From Rhodospirillales bacterium (GTDB lineage: Bacteria; Pseudomonadota; Alphaproteobacteria; Micavibrionales; Micavibrionaceae), in contig JACKIQ010000001.1 in NCBI GenBank assembly GCA_020638365.1, positions 124,001 to 188,000 on the forward strand: a DNA stretch of 64,000 nucleotides, written 5' to 3'. Both the position numbers and the translations under genes were made by a program. The notes under the pieces were generated by a model. That model saw nothing but the letters and a program-made list of their open reading frames with translations. It made no database searches and was not told where the DNA came from. Within the stretch, counting starts at the first letter, position 1. Each line of letters opens with the position of its first letter. Below, one piece after another: positions 16,339 to 25,321 of this stretch.

Positions 16339-17046
16339 TCAGAAAACACCCGGTTCGTTGTGAGCATATTCTAGCGTGTCTCCTCCTGAACAGACAATCC
16401 TACCGCCTGTCGTGTTGGGCAGGTGGATCATTCCTTCGAGATTGACCATCTCGTGAATGCGGCGCGTCATTTCCGCTCCGCTGGTTCCTTTCGCGAGGGG
16501 GCTGAAAACATTCACTGAACCTCGCACGAGGCCTTCCGACCAGGCTCCCGCGTGAACGGCGACGCTGTGTACGCTTTCCTTGCCCCTGAAATCCGCGCTG
16601 AGAACCTGTGCGTCGTACTCTGCGAGAACATCGAGAACATCATTTATGAAACCGTCCACGCTAGGGCCACGTAGGTTCGGGCCAACGATACGAACTTTTG
16701 CTAAAGGGCCGCCGATCCGGGTCATCATCAGCCTCAGCGCTTCCTCCCCCGCATCGGAGAGCGCGTGCGGATTTCCAGCATGGGTCAGATGCGCCAGACC
16801 GACGCCACCGGAACCTTCGTTGCAGGCGATGACCGCCATACTGGATGACAAGGATTTTGCGCCCAGCGACTGATAGAAAGAATTTTCGTAGGCTATGCCC
16901 GCGTAATTAAAACCGATCCGTACTGTCTGTTCCGGGCTGAGGATCTGGTCTGCGTTTTGCACGTAAGGGGTTGTCGGCAGACCCATGAGCGCGTCCATAC
17001 GATTTTGTCGGTTGTTCGATAATTCTGCGATTATCAAGGACATCAT
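16339..17046 (-). CDS. CheD-like protein with substituted catalytic residues (probable pseudo-deamidase)
   Basis: The 235-residue protein resembles CheD in its middle part. A segment SLSSSMAVIACN leads to GVGLAHLTH, then a GP(N)xxGP turn and a strand pair ending in SVAVHAG. In CheD the active-site spacing is Thr-x5-Cys-x16-His. Here the aligned positions are Ala63, Ser69 and His86, so the nucleophile and the Thr are gone. It lies 28 bases downstream of a paralogue that keeps all three. AAGGAGG is followed by two ATG codons in a row, and the second (17043) is better spaced. An inactive partner or regulator is my inference. The CheD link rests on motif reading, not alignment. Confidence 0.55.
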   Translation of the reverse strand: MMSLIIAELSNNRQNRMDALMGLPTTPYVQNADQILSPEQTVRIGFNYAGIAYENSFYQSLGAKSLSSSMAVIACNEGSGGVGLAHLTHAGNPHALSDAGEEALRLMMTRIGGPLAKVRIVGPNLRGPSVDGFINDVLDVLAEYDAQVLSADFRGKESVHSVAVHAGAWSEGLVRGSVNVFSPLAKGTSGAEMTRRIHEMVNLEGMIHLPNTTGGRIVCSGGDTLEYAHNEPGVF

Positions 17047-17074
17047 GCCTCCTTCTTTTATCTCTTAGTTGTTT

Positions 17075-17794
17075 CTAGTCCATGCCAGGATAATGTTCGA
17101 GGCCTGTCGTTTCCGTGAGGCCGTTATAGAGAAGGCTTTCGGGTGTCGGGCTGCGAAGCGGGACCATCTTGTCAAGATTTACGGCCTGAGCCTGAAGCTT
17201 TTCTATGGCTTTCTCTCCTCCGTGAGCGCTTGCGTTCATTAGTTCAGCCATCGAATATCTGCCGCGAATCAGCCCCTGTTCCCAGAATCCCGAATGAACG
17301 GCGAACTGGCGGAGCGTTCCCGGCTTGGTACTAAAATCCGCGCTCATAACTTCGACATCATACTCCTTGAGTACTTCTGCAACCTGATCGACCATCCTCG
17401 CTACCATAGGTCCGCCTGACGTCGGGCCGACTATTCTGGCCTGAATCCGGCCGCCCTGCGCACAGACCTGATTAAGCATGGCAATCAGGGAATGGCGGCT
17501 TTCCCCGGCAAGATCCAGCGTCGGGCCTTCCTGCGCCAGATGAGCAAGACCAGTGGCCCTGGTTGCCGTATTATGCACCGCCAACCCCATGCAGGAGGCC
17601 AGTCCTTCGGTTCCGAGCGCGGGGAATCTTGCTCCGGGATGCGTCACAGCCGCCCAATGCATATCGACTTCGCCGATCGTTTGCGGGTCTATATGTGTTC
17701 TGGCGTCAGGCATGTACTTCGCAAGAGGCAGCTCATAGAGCGCCATGACCCTGTCAGCCCCGGTTTTTTTAAATTTCCGCAGTTTGATCGACAT
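17075..17794 (-). CDS. CheD-like protein with intact Thr-Cys-His triad (putative glutamine deamidase)
   Basis: The protein has 239 residues. Residues 58-90 carry ALGTEGLASCMGLA then GLAHLAQ, giving Thr62, Cys68 and His85. This is exactly the Thr-x5-Cys-x16-His spacing of Thermotoga CheD (Thr21, Cys27, His44 as I recall). Later strands (ARIVGPTSGGPMV, EVMSADFST, QFAVHSG) follow the CheD order in a divergent form. CheD deamidates receptor glutamines and binds CheC. No receptor or cheC is present here, and the gene heads a run with a dead paralogue and fliJ, so a flagellar target is possible. The N-terminal 50 residues are an extension not seen in CheD. Confidence 0.55.
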   Translation of the reverse strand: MSIKLRKFKKTGADRVMALYELPLAKYMPDARTHIDPQTIGEVDMHWAAVTHPGARFPALGTEGLASCMGLAVHNTATRATGLAHLAQEGPTLDLAGESRHSLIAMLNQVCAQGGRIQARIVGPTSGGPMVARMVDQVAEVLKEYDVEVMSADFSTKPGTLRQFAVHSGFWEQGLIRGRYSMAELMNASAHGGEKAIEKLQAQAVNLDKMVPLRSPTPESLLYNGLTETTGLEHYPGMD

Positions 17795-17889
17795 CGACCC
17801 TTTCCGTTTACAAAACGTTACAAACCCGACATACCCTGTTCATATCAATCTGGCATGATAAAGACATAAGCGCCACAAAAAACAGGTTT

Positions 17890-18354
17890 ATGGAAATGTA
17901 TATCGTCTCACGATTTTTTGTCCTGGCCTTGTGCCTGCTTACTCTGGCCGCTCTGGTTCCGGTCACCGCCTTCGCGCAAGAAGACCCGCGCAAGGCCGAA
18001 TGGCAGGAGAAGAAGGATATTTTTGACGCCCTGCCCCCGGAGGAGCAGGAAGCCGTGCTCGAAGAGGTCAAAAAGAAGGCCGAGGATTTCAACAACCTTC
18101 CCCCTGAAGAGAAGAAGGCTAAAATTCAGGAAGCGGCGGCAAAGCGCTATGAAAACCTGCCGGAGGATAAAAAAGCCAAGGTCGATGCGCGCCGCGAAAA
18201 AGCGCAGACCGCCAAGGCGAAGTATGACTCACTGCCCGAAGAGAAGAAGGCCAAGATCAAAGATAAGCGTGAGAAAATCAAGGAAAAGCGCGCTGCCAAC
18301 GGCGGCAAGGGGTTTGGCAAAAAAATTCAGAAATGGAAAGAAAACCACCCGTAA
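17890..18354 (+). CDS. Secreted charged helical protein with LPPEEK repeats
   Basis: The 154-residue protein has a signal peptide (FVLALCLLTLAALVPVTAFA). The mature part is very Lys/Glu-rich and contains four copies of a short unit: LPPEEQEAVL, LPPEEKKAKI, LPEDKKAKV and LPEEKKAKI, spaced about 25-35 residues. The pattern recalls DUF3106-type periplasmic proteins, in which such repeats form helical hairpins. Function is unknown. It reads against both flanking minus-strand flagellar groups and is followed by a strong terminator. Confidence 0.7.
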   Translation: MEMYIVSRFFVLALCLLTLAALVPVTAFAQEDPRKAEWQEKKDIFDALPPEEQEAVLEEVKKKAEDFNNLPPEEKKAKIQEAAAKRYENLPEDKKAKVDARREKAQTAKAKYDSLPEEKKAKIKDKREKIKEKRAANGGKGFGKKIQKWKENHP

Positions 18355-18412
18355 AAGTTCGAACCCGGTTTCAATACACCACTCTATCTACACACATTAC
18401 GACTTCATCAAG

Positions 18413-18438
18413 ACCGGGGCGTGTCCCCGGTTTTTTTT
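18413..18438 (+). terminator. Intrinsic terminator after the LPPEEK gene
   Basis: ACCGGGG (18413-18419) pairs with CCCCGGT (18425-18431) around a CGTGT loop and runs into eight T (18431-18438). It ends the plus-strand gene at 18354. Its T-run touches the fliI stop codon on the other strand. Confidence 0.85.
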
Positions 18439-19768
18439 ATGCGTGCATGCCGAGAATGCCGGCCAGCAGGGAAAAACTCTCGTCAATATTCGCTGAGTCG
18501 TCCTTATTCTGCGTGAGAAATTTTTCGATCTGGGGGTACAGCCGGATGGCCTCGTCTACCGCAGGGTCAGCGCCGCGGCGGTATGCGCCAAGACGGATCA
18601 GTTCGGCCATATCTTCGTAGGTCGTAATGACCTGCTTGGCCTTGCGGACCACGCCGTTCTGCCAGTCGCTGAAGACGTTCGGCATGGAGCGGGAAATGGA
18701 TTTGAGAATATCAATAGCCGGGTAGCGTCCGCGGTCGGCGATTTTTCGATCCATGACGATGTGGCCGTCCAGTATCCCGCGCGCGGCGTCCGATATCGGT
18801 TCGTTATGATCATCCCCTTCGACCAGAACCGAGAAAAGCCCGGTGATGGCCCCCTGTCCGGCGGTCCCCGCTCCCGCTCGTTCCAAAAGGCGGGAGAGTT
18901 CGCCGAAGGTAGTCGGCGGGTAGCCTTTTGATGTGGGCGGCTCGCCTGCGGAAAGTCCTATTTCACGCTGGGCCATCGCGAAGCGGGTGACGGAGTCGAT
19001 CAGGCAGAGGACCTGCCGCCCCTGATTGCGGAAATATTCGGCTACGGCCAGAGTTAAGTACGCGGCCTGCCTTCGCATCAGTGCGGGTTCATCGCCCGTG
19101 GCAACGATCACGACCGAGCGGGCCAGACCGTCCGGGCCCAGATCGTCCTCCAGAAACTCCTGCACCTCGCGGCCCCGTTCGCCGACCAGACCGATCACCG
19201 AGACATCCGCGTCGGTGTAACGCGCCATCATAGAGAGGAGCACGGACTTTCCAACGCCAGAGCCGGAGAATATCCCCATTCTCTGGCCCTGCCTCAAGGG
19301 GAGAAAGCTGTTGACCGCGCGGACCCCCAGATCAAGCTGCGGGCCTAAACGCTGGCGCGCATGGGCAGGCGGCGGGCGATTGCGCAAGGGAACGGGTTCA
19401 ATGCCCTGCGGCAGGCCGCCCTTTCCGTCAATCGGCTCGGCCAAAGCATTGATTACGCGGCCCAGCCACATATCAGAGGGGTTTACAACCGGCTCCTGCG
19501 CCTGGATGAAGGCCTTGCAGCCCATCCCAACCCCTTCAAGCGTGCCGAAGGGCATCAGAAGCGCCTGCCTGTCACGGAAACCAATAACCTCGCACGGAAC
19601 GATCCTGTTACCGTTTGGACGGAGATGTACGACAGAACCGACAGTCAGGCGTTCGCTTACGCCCGCGATCTCGACAAGAAGACCAAGAATCTTTGTCACC
19701 TGCCCGTAAAACTCTGTTACTGGCAGTCTTTCAATCGCGGCGGCGGCCTGTTCTGCCAAGCGATCCAT
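18437..19768 (-). CDS. fliI: Flagellum-specific export ATPase FliI
   Basis: At 443 residues it has the usual length. The Walker A motif is [17 protein letters not shown] (about residue 170). Walker B is [17 protein letters not shown] (about 255), a signature of the FliI/SctN group rather than the F1 beta subunit. The nearby [14 protein letters not shown] is also typical. FliI forms a hexamer that helps unfold and deliver substrates to FlhA/FlhB. The short N-terminal helix is the FliH-binding part. It lies upstream of the CheD-like/fliJ run on the same strand but is separated from it by the LPPEEK gene, so it has its own transcript. Confidence 0.95.
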   Translation of the reverse strand: MDRLAEQAAAAIERLPVTEFYGQVTKILGLLVEIAGVSERLTVGSVVHLRPNGNRIVPCEVIGFRDRQALLMPFGTLEGVGMGCKAFIQAQEPVVNPSDMWLGRVINALAEPIDGKGGLPQGIEPVPLRNRPPPAHARQRLGPQLDLGVRAVNSFLPLRQGQRMGIFSGSGVGKSVLLSMMARYTDADVSVIGLVGERGREVQEFLEDDLGPDGLARSVVIVATGDEPALMRRQAAYLTLAVAEYFRNQGRQVLCLIDSVTRFAMAQREIGLSAGEPPTSKGYPPTTFGELSRLLERAGAGTAGQGAITGLFSVLVEGDDHNEPISDAARGILDGHIVMDRKIADRGRYPAIDILKSISRSMPNVFSDWQNGVVRKAKQVITTYEDMAELIRLGAYRRGADPAVDEAIRLYPQIEKFLTQNKDDSANIDESFSLLAGILGMHA

Positions 19769-19929
19769 GTGAATAAAAACCTATTTATGGAACTTTCTAC
19801 TGGCTGTCCCAAAACCCCAGCCCGCGTTAACCAAGGGTCCAAGGATTCAGGTCTTTTGAAGTGTACCAGTAAAAACAGCAAAGAGAAATACGATAATATC
19901 AAGCCTAAACATAGACTTATACAACAAAA

Positions 19930-19994
19930 TTAACCGTATATAATTTTCGAAAAGGTTTGTTAACTATTTTAATATTTGTTAAGATATTGGTTAA
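19930..19994 (+). promoter_or_regulatory. Cluster of five TTAA half-sites upstream of ctrA
   Basis: TTAA occurs at 19930, 19960, 19969, 19979 and 19991, within 65 bases and 48-112 bases before the ctrA start. CtrA binds TTAA-N7-TTAA in Caulobacter and regulates its own gene. None of the spacings here is exactly N7; they are N5, N6 and N8 between neighbours. Part of the signal may simply reflect AT-richness. Autoregulation is plausible but not shown. Confidence 0.4.
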
Positions 19995-20041
19995 CAAAGT
20001 CAGACTTTGTTTTTGCATTATCGTTTTTCAGGGGATCATTC

Positions 20042-20755
20042 ATGCGTGTACTGCTTGTCGAGGACGACACCTCAACCGCCAAGAGCATTGAGCTTATGCT
20101 TAAGTCCGAAGGTTATATCGTGGATACGACCGATCTGGGCGAGGATGGCCTTGAGATCGGAAAAATCTATGATTACGACATCATCATTCTTGATCTTATG
20201 CTTCCGGACATGGACGGGTATGAGGTTCTCAAGCAACTCCGCGCATCCAAGGTGGAGACGCCGATCCTGATTCTTTCGGGATTGACGGAACTGGACAACA
20301 AGATCAAGGGGCTGGGCTTCGGGGCTGACGACTACCTGACCAAGCCGTTCGACAAACGCGAACTGGTTGCGCGGATACAGGCGATCGTCCGCCGCTCGCA
20401 GGGTCATTCGCAGAGCGTGATCCAGACCGGGAAAATCAAGGTCAATCTTGACACCCGCACCGTGGAGGCCGACAGCAAGCCGCTGCATTTGACGGGTAAG
20501 GAATACGGCATTCTGGAACTTCTTTCTCTTCGCAAGGGTACGACCTTAACCAAGGAAATGTTCCTGAACCACCTTTACGGCGGGATGGACGAGCCGGAGG
20601 TCAAGATTATCGACGTGTTTATCTGCAAGCTTCGCAAAAAACTGGCCGAGGCCACCGACGGCAGCAACTATATCGAAACCGTCTGGGGCCGCGGGTATGT
20701 CCTGCGCGATCCTGAAGCCGAAAGCAATAAAGACGTGAAGGCCGCTAACGCCTAG
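20042..20755 (+). CDS. ctrA: Cell-cycle master response regulator CtrA
   Basis: The protein has 237 residues from the ATG at 20042; an in-frame TTG further upstream at 19976 lies inside the AT-rich promoter and is not used. The receiver has the acidic pair EDD, phospho-acceptor Asp51 ([15 protein letters not shown]) and the KPF lysine. The OmpR-type winged helix follows ([15 protein letters not shown] ... [15 protein letters not shown] ... GRGYVLRD) and is near-identical to CtrA from other alphaproteobacteria as I recall it. CtrA controls cell division, flagellar class II and chemotaxis genes. ChpT, its direct phosphodonor, is encoded at 58.6 kb. The C-terminus ends KAANA; Caulobacter CtrA ends in Ala-Ala as a ClpXP signal. 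Confidence 0.96.
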   Translation: MRVLLVEDDTSTAKSIELMLKSEGYIVDTTDLGEDGLEIGKIYDYDIIILDLMLPDMDGYEVLKQLRASKVETPILILSGLTELDNKIKGLGFGADDYLTKPFDKRELVARIQAIVRRSQGHSQSVIQTGKIKVNLDTRTVEADSKPLHLTGKEYGILELLSLRKGTTLTKEMFLNHLYGGMDEPEVKIIDVFICKLRKKLAEATDGSNYIETVWGRGYVLRDPEAESNKDVKAANA

Positions 20756-20823
20756 TACCTCTTTGCCTGTTTTTGTCTGCTTGCCTCCGTTGACTCCTTC
20801 ACGGGAGGTTTGCATCATGTTTC

Positions 20824-21852
20824 ATGGTTTTATTCAAGGGCGTTGCCAAGACCGTTTCACGGCTTGATTCATTTAACAACTGGATCAAGCTGTTTTCGAT
20901 CTTGATGGTTTTTTCTTTTCTCCTTTCTCTGGGCGGCGCCTATTACTGGGCGCTTGACCTGTTTCGGCATTTTATCGTCCAGTATGCGCTGCTCTCCCTT
21001 CTTTTCGGGGTGCTGGCCACAACGCGAAAGCTCTGGCTGTATGTGCTACTGATGGCGGTTCTCTCTGTTCTATGCGGGCTGGAGGTCGCGGGACGCCTTG
21101 ATTACGTGAGCAACGCACCCGAAGAGGCGATAAGGGGCGATGACGTTCTCAAGGTCATCGTTTATAACCGCCATCACAGTCTAACCGATCACAAAGCGAT
21201 GGTGGACTTTATCCGTTCGGAAAACCCCGATATCTTTTTTATTCTTGAGGCGAACAGCTCGCACGCCGAGACGCTCAAAAAAGACCTGAATGCGGCTTAT
21301 CCCTACCTTTTTCTTTTGCCCAAGGATAACAGTGCGTTCGGGATGGTCGCGGCGAGCAAGCACCGGTTCAAGCTGAAGTGGAACACGCACAGTCATCTTC
21401 TGGGAGAAGAATTTGACGGGATCGCCAATTTTATCATGATCGCGTCTATCGTTCCGGACGGGCACAAGCCTGTTACGTTTTACGCGCTGCATACGCCGCC
21501 ACCCATGCGCCCCTATCTTTTTACCCAGCGGAACGCGGAGTTGGAGCATGTCGCTGACCTTATCAATCAGCGGCACAGAAAGCGCGATGATTCCATCGTG
21601 CTTCTAGGAGACTGGAACATCACGCCCTACTCTCCTTTTTTTAGCAGGCTGCTGAAGGATGCGGGCCTGAAGAACCAGACGACCACACCGTATTTTCTAC
21701 CGAGTTGGCCATCGAATGCGCCCGCGTTCGCGCAAATCCCCATCGACCATATCCTGTTCAAAGGAATGCTGCGATTGCTTGAAAAGCGGCGTGGGCCATC
21801 CCTGGGATCGGATCACCATGCGATTATTGCCGTTTTCAAAATCGTGGATTAG
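20824..21852 (+). CDS. Membrane-anchored endonuclease/exonuclease/phosphatase-family protein (copy 1)
   Basis: Of its 342 residues, the first 90 hold three membrane helices. The remainder is an EEP domain on the outer face: VIVYNRHH near the start, FFILEAN (catalytic Glu), LLGDWNITPYSPFF (Asp/Asn pair) and GSDHHAIIAVF (Asp-His pair). The set of metal and catalytic residues is complete, so it is likely an active phosphodiesterase or nuclease. Related membrane EEP proteins in proteobacteria have no settled substrate. A second copy follows 8 bases downstream, probably in the same operon. It starts 68 bases after ctrA. Confidence 0.8.
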   Translation: MVLFKGVAKTVSRLDSFNNWIKLFSILMVFSFLLSLGGAYYWALDLFRHFIVQYALLSLLFGVLATTRKLWLYVLLMAVLSVLCGLEVAGRLDYVSNAPEEAIRGDDVLKVIVYNRHHSLTDHKAMVDFIRSENPDIFFILEANSSHAETLKKDLNAAYPYLFLLPKDNSAFGMVAASKHRFKLKWNTHSHLLGEEFDGIANFIMIASIVPDGHKPVTFYALHTPPPMRPYLFTQRNAELEHVADLINQRHRKRDDSIVLLGDWNITPYSPFFSRLLKDAGLKNQTTTPYFLPSWPSNAPAFAQIPIDHILFKGMLRLLEKRRGPSLGSDHHAIIAVFKIVD

Positions 21853-21860
21853 TTTTGCCT

Positions 21861-22871
21861 ATGAATAGCGATCTTTATTTTCTCGGTCTCCATGCCAAAC
21901 TCTATCTTGCAGTATCCGTTCTTCTGGTCCTGTGTTTCGGATTGTCGCATTTTTCGCGGTGGCACTGGATCTGTGACCTGCTCAGTCATTTCATGGTGCA
22001 GTACGCGTTTTTTGCCTTCGTGTTTTTTTTCATTTTCATCGTTTTGAAAATGCCCCTCCTGTCGCTGGCAATGTTCGTCGTAGGCTTACTTGCGGGTTAC
22101 GAGACGCGGCTTCCTCTTTCGCAGCCATGGCACTTTTTTCCGACGCCGCGAATCGATACGGAGCGGAATATTCTGCGTGTGGTTCAATATAACAAATATT
22201 ACGACAACAAAAATTATGCGCCGATTGCGGCGTGGTTGAATAACACAGACGAACCCTTTGACGTCGTTTTCCTTCTTGAAGTTGAACCGGAGGACGCCAA
22301 GGCATTGCGATCCCTGACGGCGGAGACTTATCCCTTTACCCTGCCGGCCGAAGGGCTGGGTCCGGATTTTTCGATCATCCTGTCTCGGCATAAGGTTCTT
22401 TCCTACGAAGAACGCAAAATTGCCCCCCATCGAGTCAGAACGCGGGGGGTCCGATTTGAAATCCAGCCGGAGGGATATCAGCAACCCGTTGTATTTTTCG
22501 GGTTTCACACGCGGGTTCCTATCCTTGCGAAAGGTCAAGCGCACCGCAATGCAGAGATGAACGGGATGGCAGAATGGGTCGCTTCCGACCCGTCGCCTTA
22601 TAAAATCGCGGTGGGAGACTGGAACATCACTCCCTACTCCCCCTATTTTAGGGACTTTGCCAAGAATTCAGGAATGGCTTACCAGACGTACGGGGTGTTT
22701 CCGCCCTCCACATGGGTTTCGTATTTTATGCTGCCGTTTCTTAAAATTCCTATAGATCATATGCTGTATAGCCAAGGGCTTAAATTGCTTGATCTCAAAT
22801 CTGGACCGGCCTTCAAGTCGGACCATCAAGCTTTGATCGGGGTTTTTGGGCTTGATTCGACAAAAAATTGA
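21861..22871 (+). CDS. Membrane-anchored endonuclease/exonuclease/phosphatase-family protein (copy 2)
   Basis: The protein has 336 residues from the ATG at 21861; a TTG two codons upstream is also open. It shares the layout of the gene before it: three N-terminal membrane helices, then an EEP domain with VVQYNKYY, VVFLLEVEPED, VGDWNITPYSPYF and SDHQALIGVF. The shared GDWNITPYSP block shows the two are paralogues that have since diverged strongly. All catalytic positions I can identify are kept. The substrate is unknown; extracytoplasmic DNA or a phospho-substrate such as a lipid are options. Confidence 0.8.
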   Translation: MNSDLYFLGLHAKLYLAVSVLLVLCFGLSHFSRWHWICDLLSHFMVQYAFFAFVFFFIFIVLKMPLLSLAMFVVGLLAGYETRLPLSQPWHFFPTPRIDTERNILRVVQYNKYYDNKNYAPIAAWLNNTDEPFDVVFLLEVEPEDAKALRSLTAETYPFTLPAEGLGPDFSIILSRHKVLSYEERKIAPHRVRTRGVRFEIQPEGYQQPVVFFGFHTRVPILAKGQAHRNAEMNGMAEWVASDPSPYKIAVGDWNITPYSPYFRDFAKNSGMAYQTYGVFPPSTWVSYFMLPFLKIPIDHMLYSQGLKLLDLKSGPAFKSDHQALIGVFGLDSTKN

Positions 22872-22939
22872 CTTTTTTCCTTATAATATCTTAGTATCTG
22901 GGATTAAGCGGTATACATAATATTTTAAGGTGATAAATC

Positions 22940-23446
22940 ATGGTTTCTCCGTCTCAAAATAACCTTGAGTTCCATATTTCTAAGGTTGAGTTTTTTAAGC
23001 CGGGCCCGGAAGGGGTGTCTGTTGAGGATCGCAACAGTCTTTTATCTAATATTGATGCTGCTTTTCAGGACGGAGCAAGCGAGTCTCAGGTCCTTATGGC
23101 TTTGCGTTGCCAACAAATTCGTGCAGGCAGCAGCATGATGGCCCCCTTGTTGGATGGGCTTGATCGCGGATATTTTTCTGACAAGCCTTGGGCAACGGAC
23201 AGTTTTCGAGCACATGTAGATATGCTTAAGACGGATACGTCTGATAGCCCTGTATCCGATAAAACTAAAGCCCGGCAGCTTTTTGTAGAAGCTACTGCTC
23301 CGATGCGCTACGGGTCTGCGGTGCTGGGAATACAAGGGCAAGCTAAGGCTACTCTAGCTAACATGAGGTTGAGTTTCATGGCCCGTAGCAGTGGAAAAGA
23401 AGAACTTCTAGGATTTAATCCCGCTGTTTATGAAGGGCAAAGCTAA
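22940..23446 (+). CDS. Hypothetical protein
   Basis: The product has 168 residues, with no signal peptide and no membrane helix. AAGGTG precedes the ATG at good spacing, and a terminator follows 24 bases after the stop, so this is a complete single-gene unit. The protein appears mainly helical (for example LLSNIDAAFQDGASESQVLMAL). I do not recognise it. Base use is more AT-rich than in pgsA and the EEP genes around it, which could mean later arrival or low expression. Confidence 0.65.
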   Translation: MVSPSQNNLEFHISKVEFFKPGPEGVSVEDRNSLLSNIDAAFQDGASESQVLMALRCQQIRAGSSMMAPLLDGLDRGYFSDKPWATDSFRAHVDMLKTDTSDSPVSDKTKARQLFVEATAPMRYGSAVLGIQGQAKATLANMRLSFMARSSGKEELLGFNPAVYEGQS

Positions 23447-23469
23447 GCTATAAAAAAAATTCATCAAAA

Positions 23470-23491
23470 CTCGGCTAACGCCGGGTTTTTT
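23470..23491 (+). terminator. Intrinsic terminator
   Basis: CTCGGC (23470-23475) pairs with GCCGGG (23480-23485, one G-T pair) around TAAC, followed by six T. It ends the hypothetical gene at 23446 and separates it from pgsA. Confidence 0.75.
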
Positions 23492-23531
23492 AGTGTGTTG
23501 CTTTGCATGAAAACCCCGTTATGCTTGGCAT

Positions 23532-24122
23532 ATGAAGTATATTCAGAAAAACTTGGCCAATATTCTGACCTGCGCGCGGATGGTTTTGCTGCCGTTTATG
23601 GTCGCGTTGTTCTATATGGAGGCCAGTTGGGGCGCTTGGGCCGCCTGGTTTTGTTTCGTACTGTATGCGGTGTGCGCGATTACGGATTATTTCGACGGCT
23701 ACGTGGCGCGACGATACGACCAGATCACCCCGCTGGGTACGTTTCTTGACCCTATATCCGATAAAATTTTTGTCGGGACCCTGCTGATCCTTCTTGTGGC
23801 GTTCGGGCGAATTAACGGACTTTGGATTATTCTTGTGCTTTTGATTTTTGCGCGGGAGTTCATGGTTTCCGGTCTGCGCGAATTTCTAGGACCCCAAAAC
23901 GTGACCATGCCTGTCACGTTTATGGCCAAGTGGAAAACCACCGTGCAGATGGTTGCAACGGGTTTCCTGATTCTCGGCCCGCACGCGCCGCTGGGGACAG
24001 AAATCGGGCTGATCGCGCTTCTGATCGCAGCCGTTCTTACGCTGGTGACGGGCACGCAATATTTAACCAAGGCCCTGCCCCATATTCTTTCAAACGACTC
24101 TTCTTCTTCCATCGGGGAATAG
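23532..24122 (+). CDS. pgsA: CDP-diacylglycerol--glycerol-3-phosphate 3-phosphatidyltransferase
   Basis: The 196-residue integral membrane enzyme has the CDP-alcohol phosphotransferase signature D-G-x2-A-R-x8-G-x3-D-x3-D complete, spanning DGYVARR to GTFLDPISD (about residues 57-80). The N-terminus (NLANILTCARMVLLPFM) is typical of PgsA. It makes phosphatidylglycerol phosphate, the first committed step to phosphatidylglycerol and cardiolipin. It sits alone after a terminator and 92 bases before pyrD. Confidence 0.93.
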   Translation: MKYIQKNLANILTCARMVLLPFMVALFYMEASWGAWAAWFCFVLYAVCAITDYFDGYVARRYDQITPLGTFLDPISDKIFVGTLLILLVAFGRINGLWIILVLLIFAREFMVSGLREFLGPQNVTMPVTFMAKWKTTVQMVATGFLILGPHAPLGTEIGLIALLIAAVLTLVTGTQYLTKALPHILSNDSSSSIGE

Positions 24123-24214
24123 CATTTGCTTTTCCTCGGCTTATCAACAACTAGCTGGGGATGAATTGAGGGAACAATCTGGACCGTATCGGGGAAATTG
24201 CGTAGCCTTTTCGT

Positions 24215-25321
24215 ATGCTTGGTCTTTACAGACTTGCCCGCCCGGTTCTCTTCAAGCTGGAACCAGAAAAAGCCCACCGGATGACCCTCAAGATCATGAA
24301 ATCTGGGTTGATGCCGATGCCGCCGCGATTTAAGGCTGAAGAGCTTGAACAGGAGATTTGGGGACTTACGTTCCCGAATCCTGTCGGCTTGGCTGCCGGA
24401 TTCGACAAAAATGCCGAGGTTATCGCGCCAGCCCTCTCACTGGGATTCGGGCTGGTGGAGGTCGGCACGGTCACACCCCGGCCGCAGGCCGGAAATCCGC
24501 AACCCCGTATTTTCCGCGATGTCGAGAGCGGCTCCATTATCAACCGGATGGGCTTTCCAAATGACGGCCTGACGCTCTTTGAAGAAAATTACGACCGTTT
24601 CAAAAGCGAAGATGTCCCTCCTCCGGGTGTAGTCGGGATCAATATCGGAATGAACAAGGATCAGAAAAACCCGGTCGAAGATTACACGACCCTGATCAAG
24701 GCTTTTGCCAAGAAAGCTGATTATCTTACGGTCAATATTTCCTCTCCTAACACGCCGGGGCTTCGTGATTTACAGGAACCGGAAACGCTTCGTTCCTTTC
24801 TTGCCGATATAATCAACAGGCTGAACATGTCGTCGGGGGACTATCCGCCGCCGCCTCTCCTTGTGAAACTTTCTCCCGACCTGAGCGGCGAACAACAGGA
24901 GCAGATCGCTGCCGTGCTGCTTCAATCCGGTGTGAGCGGGATCGTCCTGACCAACACGACAATCGCGCGCCCGGAGGCTTTGCCGGAATCATTCAGAGCG
25001 CAACCGGGCGGGTTGAGCGGCCCCTATTTGCGCAAGGCTTCTACGGAGATGATCCGCAATTTCTACCGTCTGACGAATGGCAAACTACCGATCATCGGGG
25101 TTGGCGGCGTCTCCAGCGGCAAGCATGCCTATGAGAAAATCAAGGCCGGAGCTTCGCTGGTCCAACTTTACACCGGCTTTGTATACCGGGGACCTGATGC
25201 TGCGTATCAAATCTGCCGCGAGCTTCTGGCCTATATGCGCCGGGACGGAATTACCAAGATCGGTAACGCGGTCGGGTTGGATCACAAGAAAAGCAACGGC
25301 GGAGCGGAACACGCGGCATGA
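24215..25321 (+). CDS. pyrD: Dihydroorotate dehydrogenase (quinone), class 2
   Basis: The 368-residue length and N-terminal amphipathic helix (YRLARPVLFKLEPEKAHRM) mark the membrane-bound class 2 enzyme. FMN-site segments are present (NPVGLAAGFDKNAE, GTVTPRPQAGNP, INRMGFPNDG). The catalytic-base region is TVNISSPNTPGLRDLQ, where class 2 enzymes use Ser. GVGGVSSGKHAYEKI lies near the end. It oxidises dihydroorotate to orotate and passes electrons to ubiquinone in pyrimidine synthesis. Its stop overlaps the next start by 4 bases. Confidence 0.95.
   Translation: MLGLYRLARPVLFKLEPEKAHRMTLKIMKSGLMPMPPRFKAEELEQEIWGLTFPNPVGLAAGFDKNAEVIAPALSLGFGLVEVGTVTPRPQAGNPQPRIFRDVESGSIINRMGFPNDGLTLFEENYDRFKSEDVPPPGVVGINIGMNKDQKNPVEDYTTLIKAFAKKADYLTVNISSPNTPGLRDLQEPETLRSFLADIINRLNMSSGDYPPPPLLVKLSPDLSGEQQEQIAAVLLQSGVSGIVLTNTTIARPEALPESFRAQPGGLSGPYLRKASTEMIRNFYRLTNGKLPIIGVGGVSSGKHAYEKIKAGASLVQLYTGFVYRGPDAAYQICRELLAYMRRDGITKIGNAVGLDHKKSNGGAEHAA

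Noticed and set aside
16580..16873. Plus-strand frame opposite the second CheD-like gene
   Set aside because: It has no start signal and shadow-type composition.
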